Part shown: piece after piece, positions 17,745 through 25,745 of the stretch
Position numbering within the stretch: position 1 is the stretch's first letter
Layout of the letters: every line of letters begins with the position of its first letter
Assembly (NCBI GenBank): GCA_026647215.1
Contig: JAPKHC010000017.1
Location: 53,596 to 117,595, forward strand
Direction: 5' to 3'
DNA length: 64,000 bases
Source: F1-120-MAGs118 sp013360535
GTDB lineage: Bacteria; Planctomycetota; UBA1135; GCA-002686595
Notes under the pieces: model-generated
Seen by the model: only the letters and a program-made list of their open reading frames with translations
What the model was told of the DNA's origin: nothing
The model's database searches: none
Program-made: the position numbers and the translations under genes

Positions 17745-19004
17745 TCACCGGTCGAGCACGAGCTCGGTGCGGGCGCCGGCGGTGATGGTCGCGCGGAGCT
17801 GGATCGGCGCGGATGGCGCAGGCGCCCCGTCGGGTCCGAGCGTGCTGATGAAACGGCCGTCGACGAACTCGACCGCCTCGAATTCGCGAGAACCCTCGGG
17901 CGTCTGGAGCGTGATCTTTCCGAGGGTCACCCTGCCTCGCGGAGAACCGTCCACGGGCTTGACCGGAGGTTCGTCGACCGGCGTGCGCAGCTCGTATTCG
18001 CCTGCGGGAAGTCCTCGGATGAGCTGAGGCAGCGCGAACCTGTTGAGGAGCGCGACGCGGCGGCCGGGGCCTGCGGGACCGACCTCGACCAGTTCCAGTT
18101 GGCCGCTCGCGGCGCTGCCGTGCACGAACAGCTCGCCGCCGGGCAGGAGCTCGACCCGCTGGAACGTCTCGCGCCGCAGGTCGACGACGATGCGTTGCCA
18201 CGCGTAGCCGGGGCTCGAGACGAAAAAGGCCTGCTCGGTCATCGAGTTGGCGAGCGGAGCGAGGTCCAGCGGAGTCTCGCGGAGCGGCTGGGTGATTTCG
18301 AGCCCCATGTTCGAGGGCACGACCTGCTGGTTCGCCTCGACCGGCACGACTAGCGCGGTCGGAAGCGAACGCTTCGAGAGCGCATCGACGACTTCGAGCT
18401 GCGCATCCCATGCGCATTGGCCTCGTGCCACGAACAGCGAGGGCAGCACCTCGCCGCCGATGTTCGGCTCGAGCGCCGCGCGACCGTCGCAACGTCGCCC
18501 GTCGATCTGCACGCTGCGGACCTCGAGCCGTTGCACGTCGCGAAACGGCACCGGGAGCTCGCAGCTCCAAGCACCACGCACCACTTCGACATCGAGCGAA
18601 CGCACGGCACCTTCGAACGCAACTTCGAGCACGAAGTTCACGCGCGGCGCCAGCACTTGCCCGTTCGGCGCGTTGAGATGCCCGAGGTAGAACAGCCCCT
18701 CGATCGGTTCGCCGCCGTGGATGATGCGCGGCCGTTCCATCACGAGCTGCGGCGGCGTGGCGAGCGCGACACGCGCGGCGGGCTCCTGCGTCGCCGAGTC
18801 CGATTCTGCCTGGGCGTCGGCGAAGGTGAGCGCGGCGTCGGGCTCCGGCGCAGCGGCAGTTTCCTCCAGCGGCGCGCTCGCCTCGAGCTCGCCGTCGGAG
18901 CCGGAGCTCGCGAGCAGCCCCCAGACGACGGCCCCGAGGACGGCAAGCCCGACGAAGGCACCGAACGCGAGCTTGGAACGATCCGGGGTCCGCGCCTTGC
19001 TCAT
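17745..19004 (-). CDS. Array gene 2: short subgroup-3 membrane-anchored protein
   Basis: 419 residues from ATG 19004. A cytoplasmic start MSKARTPDRSK is followed by one membrane helix (about residues 12-33), an acidic Ala/Glu linker, then LVMERPRIIHGGEPIEG and beta-rich modules. It is clearly paralogous to the next gene upstream: the shared ARVALATPPQLVMERPRI block, WSCELPVPFRDVQRLEV versus WSCDLPIPFREVHTLEV, and AWDAQLEVVDALSKRSL versus AWDALEVVDALTKRPL. It also resembles subgroup 2 through the W-C-ELP block. The C-terminus TAGARTELVLDR is a shortened form of the family's last strand. I infer an N-in, C-out envelope protein. It is separated from its sister by 6 nt and from the next gene by 8 nt. 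Confidence 0.77.
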   Translation of the reverse strand: MSKARTPDRSKLAFGAFVGLAVLGAVVWGLLASSGSDGELEASAPLEETAAAPEPDAALTFADAQAESDSATQEPAARVALATPPQLVMERPRIIHGGEPIEGLFYLGHLNAPNGQVLAPRVNFVLEVAFEGAVRSLDVEVVRGAWSCELPVPFRDVQRLEVRSVQIDGRRCDGRAALEPNIGGEVLPSLFVARGQCAWDAQLEVVDALSKRSLPTALVVPVEANQQVVPSNMGLEITQPLRETPLDLAPLANSMTEQAFFVSSPGYAWQRIVVDLRRETFQRVELLPGGELFVHGSAASGQLELVEVGPAGPGRRVALLNRFALPQLIRGLPAGEYELRTPVDEPPVKPVDGSPRGRVTLGKITLQTPEGSREFEAVEFVDGRFISTLGPDGAPAPSAPIQLRATITAGARTELVLDR

Positions 19005-19010
19005 CCGGCC

Positions 19011-20261
19011 TCAGGGGTCGATCACGATTTCGGCGCTGGCGCCGACGGTCACTCGCGCACGGCGGTGGAACGGGGGCAGCGGCTTGGGCGGAGCGTCGGG
19101 CTCCTCCGACTCGACGGGATCGAGTTCGATGGGCTCGCCGTTGGAATCGACGAGCTTCAGGCGTCCCAAGCGCGAGGGCGGCGGACTGGACAAGCACGTG
19201 AGCCACGGATCCGACGGCGAGGCCGAAGGGAAAGTGAGCACCTCGTACTCCCCGGGAGCGAGGCCGGTCAGCTTCCACGGGAGCGTGGAGATCGAACCGG
19301 TGATGACCTCGCGCAGGGTACCGTCGGCGAGCACGGCGGACAGGCGCAGGTCGCCGCCCGACGGCGCGCCGAGGAGCGTGAGGTCGCCTCCGGGGACGAG
19401 CTCGACCCGGTGGGACGATTCGCGCGAGAGATCGACCTCGAGGCGCTTCCAGCCGTAGCCGGGACTCGAGACGAAGAAGACCTGTGCGGGCATCTTCGTC
19501 GCGAACGGAGCGAGGTCGACGGGCGCGAGCCGCGGCGCCGGCACCGGATTCCGGGCGTGAAAGACGGGCAGTTCGCGCGAGGCGGACTCGGCCGCGACGA
19601 CGAGCACTTCGTCGAGCGGCCGCTTCGTGAGCGCGTCGACCACCTCGAGCGCGTCCCAGGCGCAGCAGCTGCGCACGACGACGTCGGTCGGAAGGCCGTC
19701 GGCGCCGACGGCGAACGAGATCGCGGCGCGCTGCTCGCACGGACGCCCGTCCACTTGCACGTCGCGTACTTCGAGCGTGTGCACCTCGCGGAACGGAATC
19801 GGCAGGTCGCAGCTCCACTGGCCGCGCGCGACCTCGACCTCGAGCGAACGCACGGCGCCCTCGAACACCACGTCGAGCACGAACGAAGCGCGCGGCGCGA
19901 GCAGGCCCTCGGGAACGTCGGCGTGCTCGAGCAGGTGCCGACCGTGGATCGTGTCGCCCCCGCGGAAGATGCGCGGTCGCTCCATCACGAGCTGCGGCGG
20001 CGTGGCGAGCGCGACGCGTGTGGCGGGCTCCTGCGTCGGCGAGTTCGACTCTGCGGGCGCGTCGGCGAAGGAGAGCGCCGCCTCGGGCTCCGGCGCGGCG
20101 GCGATAACGGCCTGCGGCGGGCTGGACTCGGATTCGCCGCCCGATCGAGAGCTCGCGAGAAACGCCCAGACCCCGGCCCCCACCACGGCGAGGCCGGCCA
20201 GGGCGCCGAACACGAGCTGGCGGGCCCGCGACGGCGAAGAGGTGGAGCGGGAAGCGCTCAC
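19011..20261 (-). CDS. Array gene 1 (first of operon): short subgroup-3 membrane-anchored protein
   Basis: 416 residues from a GTG at 20261 (VSASRSTSSPSRARQLVFG). No ATG gives a better N-terminus, and the basic start plus one membrane helix (about residues 16-34) matches its sister at 17745. After the linker come ALATPPQLVMERPRIFRGGD, the block WSCDLPIPFREVHTLEVRD, LEVVDALTKRPLDEVLVV and GLAPGEYEVLTFPSASP, the last being a CnaB/carboxypeptidase-regulatory turn. The C-terminal strand is VTVGASAEIVIDP. As the promoter-proximal gene it likely sets expression of the whole ten-gene run; the 382-nt divergent region upstream must hold the operon promoter. I recognise no enzyme motif. Confidence 0.77.
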   Translation of the reverse strand: MSASRSTSSPSRARQLVFGALAGLAVVGAGVWAFLASSRSGGESESSPPQAVIAAAPEPEAALSFADAPAESNSPTQEPATRVALATPPQLVMERPRIFRGGDTIHGRHLLEHADVPEGLLAPRASFVLDVVFEGAVRSLEVEVARGQWSCDLPIPFREVHTLEVRDVQVDGRPCEQRAAISFAVGADGLPTDVVVRSCCAWDALEVVDALTKRPLDEVLVVAAESASRELPVFHARNPVPAPRLAPVDLAPFATKMPAQVFFVSSPGYGWKRLEVDLSRESSHRVELVPGGDLTLLGAPSGGDLRLSAVLADGTLREVITGSISTLPWKLTGLAPGEYEVLTFPSASPSDPWLTCLSSPPPSRLGRLKLVDSNGEPIELDPVESEEPDAPPKPLPPFHRRARVTVGASAEIVIDP

Positions 20262-20643
20262 GGCAAGCGGATAGTCCGCCGGAGACCCGTCGGCGACAAG
20301 GGAAGGCTCTCGAAGTTCCGGCGGCCGCGACGGGAGGGCGTTCCCGACTTCAGGAGACGCTTTTCCGCGCGCGGTCTACGCACTGGGGGCCTCAGCACCT
20401 GCGTCCCGGGCTACGCCGAGCACCGCCAAAGAACAGATTTTCAGAATGAAACCCGTTGCCAAGGCAGCCGACAAATCTAGAGTCGTAGCCTTACACCCCT
20501 GCAACGGCTGTCTCGATACGTCCCCCAGCGTCTCGAAACTGGCCTCGGGCTGGCCCGCGCGCGCCGCGGACCGGATGTGAGGCAGGCCGTTCCATCCCAC
20601 CCTGACCCCGCTCGCGCGGTCGACCGCGCGTTCCGCACCCTCC
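20262..20643. other. Divergent intergenic region upstream of the ten-gene array
   Basis: 382 nt without a gene, between the GTG of the array's first gene and the ATG of the hydrolase-fold gene. It has a relatively AT-rich island (about 20430-20490) in otherwise very GC-rich DNA. A plausible plus-strand promoter lies there. On the minus strand I see no convincing -35/-10 pair and no copy of the TTGAC-N21-ATCG spacer motif. Confidence 0.6.
20456..20483 (+). promoter_or_regulatory. Candidate sigma-70-type promoter for the gene at 20644
   Basis: TTGCCA (20456-20461) and TAGAGT (20478-20483) are separated by 16 nt, matching the consensus hexamers in five and four positions. It lies in the only AT-rich island of this intergenic region. 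It implies a leader of about 150 nt. Confidence 0.35.
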
Positions 20644-21456
20644 ATGGCAACGATCCCCGCCCTGGCCGCCGTCGCGCTGCTTTTCGCCGCGACCCCCGCC
20701 CCGGCCCAGACCGCTGTCAACGCCGCCCCCGCGAAGGCCAAGCCTGCCGCGGCGGAAACGTGGACGAAGATCGAGCTCGTCGCCGAGGACAAGCGCAAGA
20801 TCGCCGCGTCGTTCTGGGCGCCGAAAGACCAGAAGGGCGCCGTGCCCGCGGCCGTGCTCGTGCACGACGCCGGTGCGCAGCGCGCCGACCTGAACGACGT
20901 CGCCGAGCGCCTGTGGAAGCAGGGCTTCGCGGTGGTCTCGCTCGACCTGCGTGGCCACGGCGAGAGCCAGGGCACGGACAAGGCGTGGGCGGAATTGAAT
21001 GACGAGGAGCGCGCGAAGGCCTGGGCCTTCTGCCTGCGCGACGTCAAGGCCGCGGCCGACTGGATCGGCAAGCAGGCGGGTGTGCACTCGTCGAACGTCT
21101 CGCTGCTCGGCGACCGCGCGGGCTGCACGCTGGTGACGCGTTACGCGATGCGCGACGAGAACGTGCGCTCGCTCGTGCTGCTCGACCCGCAAGTGGAACA
21201 GCTCGGCTTCAGCCTCGCCAAGGACATCGCGAGCCTCGCGGGCCTGCCGACCTACATCGCCGCGACGAAGGAGTCCGCTCCCAAGGCGCAGACGATCGCG
21301 GAATCGGGCGAGAAGGCCAACGAAGGCAACAAGTTCATCGAGATCGCGCTGTTCAAGGGCGCGCCGGTGATGCCGACGACGGACAAGACGCTCGTCGCGG
21401 GCATCGCGAAGTTCATGAGCACGCAGGCCAACCCCGAGAAGGCCGCGAAGAAGTAG
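20644..21456 (+). CDS. Secreted alpha/beta-hydrolase fold protein without the catalytic triad
   Basis: 270 residues with a cleavable signal peptide (residues 1-22, ending APAQT) and an Ala/Lys-rich linker. The fold is recognisable: AAVLVHDAGAQRADLNDVAE (strand and oxyanion region), FAVVSLDLRGHGESQG at about 96-110, and a nucleophile elbow at 154-161. There the GxSxG motif reads G-D-R-A-G, with Arg158 where the serine should be. The strand SLVLLDPQVEQLG and the region KGAPVMPTTDKT follow, but no histidine stands at the usual C-terminal catalytic position. I therefore infer a non-hydrolytic, exported relative of dienelactone-hydrolase/lysophospholipase-type proteins. The gene stands alone, divergent from the array. 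Confidence 0.75.
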   Translation: MATIPALAAVALLFAATPAPAQTAVNAAPAKAKPAAAETWTKIELVAEDKRKIAASFWAPKDQKGAVPAAVLVHDAGAQRADLNDVAERLWKQGFAVVSLDLRGHGESQGTDKAWAELNDEERAKAWAFCLRDVKAAADWIGKQAGVHSSNVSLLGDRAGCTLVTRYAMRDENVRSLVLLDPQVEQLGFSLAKDIASLAGLPTYIAATKESAPKAQTIAESGEKANEGNKFIEIALFKGAPVMPTTDKTLVAGIAKFMSTQANPEKAAKK

Positions 21457-21464
21457 CTCGAGCT

Positions 21465-21481
21465 GGCGCGGATTCCGCGCC
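21465..21481. terminator. Short GC-rich hairpin after the hydrolase-fold gene
   Basis: ggcgcg/cgcgcc with loop GATTC lies 8 nt past the stop at 21456. No T-tract follows, so its terminator role is tentative. Confidence 0.3.
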
Positions 21482-21579
21482 ACAGGCCCACGAGGCCTCG
21501 CTGGCGATCGCCGGCGGGGCCTTGTCGCTTGGGAGGCAGTCCAGCGAGAGCGCGCCCCCACCCGATTAGACTGCTCCCC

Positions 21580-22656
21580 GTGGTGAAGGCCCTCCTGCGC
21601 TCGCTGCTCTCGCCCGCCGCCCGCGCCCGCGTGCGACGCTGGCTCGACGTGCTCGACACGGAGTGGCACTACCGGCTGCACCGCCGCCGCATCCGCGCGC
21701 GGCTCGAGTCGCTGCGCCGCGTTCCGCGTGGGCTGCACGTCGAAGGCACCAACATCTGCAACGCGCGCTGCGTCTTCTGCGCCTATCCGCAGATGGAGCG
21801 CCGCAAGCAGACGATGTCGATGGACGACTTCCGGCGCGTCGTCGGGCAGTACCTCGAGATGGGCGGCCGGCACGTGTCGCTGACGCCGATCGTCGGCGAT
21901 CCGTTCGTCGACAAGCACATGTTCGAGCGGCTCGACCACCTGATGGCGCTCGAGCAAGTCAGCGGGATCAGCTTCTACACCAACGCGATCCTGATGACGC
22001 CGGAGAAGTCCGAGCGCCTGCTCGCCTACGCGTCGAAGCTGCACGTGCACGTGTCCTGGGGCGGCTTCGACGCCGAGACGTGGAACACGATCATGGGCGT
22101 CGAGAAGTTCGAGGCCGCGCGCGATGCGGTGCTCGCACTGCTCGAGCTCAAGGAGCGCACGGGCTCGAAGCTGCGCTTCACGCTCGCGCTGCGTTGCCCG
22201 GATTCGAACCGCACGGGTGAGCTGCACGAAAGGCTCGAGGCGTACCGCAAGCGTGGGCTGGTCGAGATCGCGCCGATGGGCGACTACGACTCGTGGGCCG
22301 GCAAGGTCAAGCCGGAAGAGCTCGCGAAGGTCGGCCTCGTGCCGCGCGAGATGCCCTACAAGCGCGGTGCGTGCGAGTTGCTCTTCACCAAGCCCGTCGT
22401 GCTCGCCGACGGCCGCGTCAACGCCTGCGCCTGCCGCGACGTCGAGGCCGAGCTGATCGTCGGCAACGTCCACGAGGAACCGCTCGGCCAGATCTGGGCC
22501 GGCGCGCGCATCACCGAGCTGATCGAGCGCCACGAGCGCGGCGACTACCCCGAAGTCTGCCAGCGCTGCACGTACTTCGTGAGCGTCTACAACTCGCGCA
22601 AGTCGCGGACGTTTGAGGCGGACGGCAAGCTGCAGGGCAACTGGGCCGAGGACTAG
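21580..22656 (+). CDS. Radical SAM protein with SPASM-type C-terminal cysteines
   Basis: 358 residues from GTG 21580 (VVKALLRSLLSPAARARVRR). Upstream codons are proline/arginine-rich and look non-coding, and a second GTG three bases on is equally possible. CNARCVFC (Cys60, 64, 67) is the CX3CX2C motif that binds the [4Fe-4S] cluster for S-adenosylmethionine cleavage. GGRHVSLTPIVGDPF corresponds to the SAM-binding region after it. The C-terminus has CELLF, the cluster NACACRD and a CQRC pair, as in SPASM/twitch auxiliary iron-sulfur domains. Relatives modify peptides, mature enzymes or act on sugars; no substrate peptide gene is visible beside it, so the reaction is unknown. It lies 218 nt upstream of cysD and is probably a separate unit. 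Confidence 0.82.
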   Translation: MVKALLRSLLSPAARARVRRWLDVLDTEWHYRLHRRRIRARLESLRRVPRGLHVEGTNICNARCVFCAYPQMERRKQTMSMDDFRRVVGQYLEMGGRHVSLTPIVGDPFVDKHMFERLDHLMALEQVSGISFYTNAILMTPEKSERLLAYASKLHVHVSWGGFDAETWNTIMGVEKFEAARDAVLALLELKERTGSKLRFTLALRCPDSNRTGELHERLEAYRKRGLVEIAPMGDYDSWAGKVKPEELAKVGLVPREMPYKRGACELLFTKPVVLADGRVNACACRDVEAELIVGNVHEEPLGQIWAGARITELIERHERGDYPEVCQRCTYFVSVYNSRKSRTFEADGKLQGNWAED

Positions 22657-22874
22657 GCGCGCGCTCCCGAAGGGGAAGGAACTTCCCGTCGCGGGCCACG
22701 GAAGGCACGGGCGGGTTGCAGGCGGCCAACGCTGCGCCCTACGCTGGTGGGGATCGGGCTCCGGCGCCCGGAGCCCTTCAAGCGCTCCGGGGACAGGCGC
22801 CGAAGACTGCCGACCCTCTCCCCGCCGAGCGCCCTGCGTCGGCCACGACCTCTCCAGAGCTCGCCTCCAACACC

Positions 22875-23783
22875 ATGACCACGCTCCACCTCTCCCACCT
22901 CGAGCAGCTCGAGGCCGAGAGCATCCAGATCATCCGGGAGGTCGTTGCCCAGTTCGAGAAGCCGGTGATGCTGTTCTCGATCGGCAAGGACTCGCTGGCG
23001 ATGCTGCGCCTCGCCGAGAAGGCCTTCGCCCCGGGCAAGCTCCCGTTCCCCTTGATGCACGTCAACACGACGTTCAAGTTCAAGGAGATGATCAGCTTCC
23101 GCGACGAGTTCGTGAAGGCTCGCGGCCACACGTTGATCGAGTGGATCAACCAGGAAGGCGTGAAGGCGGGTATCACGCCGTTCAACGCCGGCACGCAGCG
23201 CTACACGCACGTGATGAAGACCGAGGCGCTCAAGCAGGCCTTGAGCCACTACGGCTTCGACGCCGCCTTCGGTGGCGCGCGCCGCGACGAGGAGAAGAGC
23301 CGCGCCAAGGAGCGTGTGTTCAGCTTCCGCGACCGCTTCCACACGTGGGATCCGAAGAACCAGCGGCCGGAGCTGTGGAACCTCTACAACGGGCGTGTCG
23401 CCAAGGGCGAGTCGATCCGCGTGTTCCCGCTCTCGAACTGGACCGAGCTCGACGTCTGGCTGTACGTGTACAAGGAGCAGATCCCGGTCGTGCCGCTGTA
23501 CTTCGCCAAGCCGCGCCCGGTCGTCAACCGCAACGGCACGTGGATCATGCGCGACGACGACCGCATGCCGCTCGAGCCCGGTGAAGTGCCCGAGATGCGC
23601 TCGGTGCGCTTCCGCACGCTGGGTTGTTATCCGCTGACGGGTGCCGTCGACTCGCAGGCTTCCAACCTGCGCGAGGTGCTCGAGGAAATGCTGCGTTCGC
23701 GCACCAGCGAGCGGCAAGGACGCGTGATCGACTACGACGAGGCCGGCTCGATGGAGCAGAAGAAGAAGGAGGGTTACTTCTGA
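22875..23783 (+). CDS. cysD: Sulfate adenylyltransferase subunit 2 (ATP sulfurylase small subunit)
   Basis: 302 residues, the size of the E. coli protein. ATG 22875 was chosen because upstream codons are not conserved-looking. The PP-loop FSIGKDS (about 34-40) binds ATP. LMHVNTTFKFKEM, AAFGGARRDEEKSRAKER, WNLYNGR and FPLSNWTELDVW are strongly conserved CysD blocks. With CysN it forms adenosine 5'-phosphosulfate from ATP and sulfate in the cytoplasm, driven by GTP hydrolysis. Its stop overlaps the start of the next gene by one base (TGATG), so the two subunits are translationally coupled. Confidence 0.96.
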   Translation: MTTLHLSHLEQLEAESIQIIREVVAQFEKPVMLFSIGKDSLAMLRLAEKAFAPGKLPFPLMHVNTTFKFKEMISFRDEFVKARGHTLIEWINQEGVKAGITPFNAGTQRYTHVMKTEALKQALSHYGFDAAFGGARRDEEKSRAKERVFSFRDRFHTWDPKNQRPELWNLYNGRVAKGESIRVFPLSNWTELDVWLYVYKEQIPVVPLYFAKPRPVVNRNGTWIMRDDDRMPLEPGEVPEMRSVRFRTLGCYPLTGAVDSQASNLREVLEEMLRSRTSERQGRVIDYDEAGSMEQKKKEGYF

Positions 23784-25723
23784 TGCTGCACGGAGAAGAA
23801 CTCGACCGCGTCGGCATCGACGGCTGGCTCGAGGGGTACCAACGCAAGGAACTGCTGCGCATCCTGACCTGCGGGTCGGTCGACGACGGCAAGTCGACGC
23901 TCATCGGGCGCCTGCTGCACGACTCCGCGGGCGTCTTCGAGGACCAGCTCAAGGCCCTCAAGAAGGACACCACGCGCTTCGGCACGACCGGCGAGGAGAT
24001 CGACTTCGCGCTGCTGATGGACGGCCTGCAGGCCGAGCGCGAGCAGGGCATCACGATCGACGTCGCCTACCGCTACTTCAGCACGCCGCGCCGCAAGTTC
24101 ATCGTCGCCGACACGCCCGGCCACGAGCAGTACACGCGCAACATGGCGACCGGGGCCTCGACCTCGGACCTCGCGATCATCCTGATCGACGCGCGCAAGG
24201 GCGTGCTCGCGCAGACGCGCCGCCACGCCTTCATCTGCTCGCTGCTTGGAATCAAGCACGTCGTGATCGCGGTCAACAAGATGGACCTGGTCGAGTACTC
24301 GCAGGAGGTCTTCGAGGCCATCCGGCGCGAGTGCTCGGAGTTCCTCGGGCGGCTCTCGATCCCCGACGTTCACTTCATCCCGATGAGCGCGCGCCGCGGC
24401 GAGAACGTCGTCGGCCGCTCGGAGACGATGCCGTGGTACCAGGGTGCGCCGCTGCTCGACTACCTCGAGACCGTGCACATCGCCGGCGACCGCAACACGA
24501 TCGACCTGCGCCTGCCGGTGCAGCTCGTGCTGCGCCCCAACCTCGATTTCCGCGGCTTTGCGGGCACGATCGCGTCGGGAGTGCTGCGCAAGGGCGACGA
24601 GATCGTCGCGCTGCCGTCGGGCCGGCGCGCGTTCGTCAAGCAGGTGTTCGTCTCCGGTGCCGAGCGCGAGGAAGCGGGCCCCGGCATGGCCGTGACGATC
24701 ACGCTCGACCGCGAGATCGACATCTCGCGCGGCGACCTGATCGCGCGGCCCAACAACGCGCCGATGCTCGAGCACGCCGTCGAGGCGATGGTCGTGTGGA
24801 TGAACGAGGCCGCGCTCGAGCCCGGCCGCCAGTACCTGATCCAGCAGTGCGCGCTGCAGGCGCCGGTCGCGGTGACCGACCTGCGCTACCGCATCGACGT
24901 CAACTCGCTGAAGAGCGAGAGCGCGACGCAGCTCGGCCTGAACGAGATCGGCCGCATCCGCATGGAGTGCGCCAAGCCGATCGGCGCCGATCCGTACGTG
25001 CGCAACCGCCAGACGGGCGCGTTCATCCTGATCGACCGCATGACCAACGCCACGGTCGGCGCGGGCATGATCCTCGACCGCACGCCGGCCGAGCAGGCGC
25101 TCGACCGCGAGCGGCGCTCGCACGACGCGGGCACCAACCTCTCGCCGCACGCGGGCACGGTCACGCCCGAGCAACGTGCCGCACGTGTCGGCCAGCGGCC
25201 GTTCACGCTGTGGCTCACGGGCCTGCCGCGCTCGGGCAAGAGCTCGCTCGCCAACGCCCTCGAGCGCACGCTGTTCGAGCGCGGCCTGCAGTCGGTCGTG
25301 CTCGACGGCGAGAGCCTGCGCAAGGGCCTCTCGAGCGATCTCGGCTTCTCCGAACGCGACCGTGCCGAGCACGTGCGCCGCGCGAGCGAGCTCGCCAAGC
25401 TCCTGAACGACCACGGCCAGGCCGTGATCGCCGCCTTCGTCTCCCCCACCGCCGAACAGCGCGAGCGCGCCCGTTCGGTCGTCGGTGCGGAGCGTTTCCT
25501 CGAGCTGCACTGCGACGCTTCGCTCGAAGCCTGCGAGCAGCGCGACTCGACCGGCTTCTACGCCAAGGCCCGCGCCGGTGAGATCGCCAACGTCACCGGC
25601 GTCCACACGGCCTACGAGCCGCCGACGTCGCCCGCGCTGCGCCTCGACACCGTCGGTGCAAGCGTCGAAGCCAACGTCGCGCGCATCCTCGCGCTGCTCG
25701 AGTCGCGGCTGCTCGTCGGTTGA
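23783..25723 (+). CDS. cysNC: CysN-CysC fusion: GTPase subunit of ATP sulfurylase plus APS kinase
   Basis: 646 residues. Residues 1 to about 465 are an EF-Tu-like GTPase: GSVDDGKST (G1, 31-39), DTPGHEQY (G3), NKMDLV (G4), then beta-barrel domains. Residues from about 473 are APS kinase, with a P-loop GLPRSGKSS (480-488), LDGESLRKGL, and AFVSPTAEQRERAR as the APS-binding/active-serine region. Together with CysD this makes PAPS from sulfate. No PAPS reductase or sulfite reductase gene is near, so the window does not show whether PAPS goes to reduction or to sulfotransferases. The APS-kinase P-loop has R-S where A-G is common. Confidence 0.95.
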   Translation: MLHGEELDRVGIDGWLEGYQRKELLRILTCGSVDDGKSTLIGRLLHDSAGVFEDQLKALKKDTTRFGTTGEEIDFALLMDGLQAEREQGITIDVAYRYFSTPRRKFIVADTPGHEQYTRNMATGASTSDLAIILIDARKGVLAQTRRHAFICSLLGIKHVVIAVNKMDLVEYSQEVFEAIRRECSEFLGRLSIPDVHFIPMSARRGENVVGRSETMPWYQGAPLLDYLETVHIAGDRNTIDLRLPVQLVLRPNLDFRGFAGTIASGVLRKGDEIVALPSGRRAFVKQVFVSGAEREEAGPGMAVTITLDREIDISRGDLIARPNNAPMLEHAVEAMVVWMNEAALEPGRQYLIQQCALQAPVAVTDLRYRIDVNSLKSESATQLGLNEIGRIRMECAKPIGADPYVRNRQTGAFILIDRMTNATVGAGMILDRTPAEQALDRERRSHDAGTNLSPHAGTVTPEQRAARVGQRPFTLWLTGLPRSGKSSLANALERTLFERGLQSVVLDGESLRKGLSSDLGFSERDRAEHVRRASELAKLLNDHGQAVIAAFVSPTAEQRERARSVVGAERFLELHCDASLEACEQRDSTGFYAKARAGEIANVTGVHTAYEPPTSPALRLDTVGASVEANVARILALLESRLLVG

Positions 25724-25745
25724 AGCCAACGCCCGCGCGCGCACC

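Noticed and set aside
17737..19818. Upstream extension of the array gene at 15700 to a 1372-residue protein
   Set aside because: The extension runs through two other array genes in the wrong frame and is Arg/Ala-rich. The conserved MRN- start lies at 17736.
1471..20261. The array as a CRISPR, toxin-immunity or polyketide-like module
   Set aside because: There are no short regularly spaced repeats, no toxin or nuclease motifs and no carrier or synthase domains. The products are uniformly exported beta-rich proteins.
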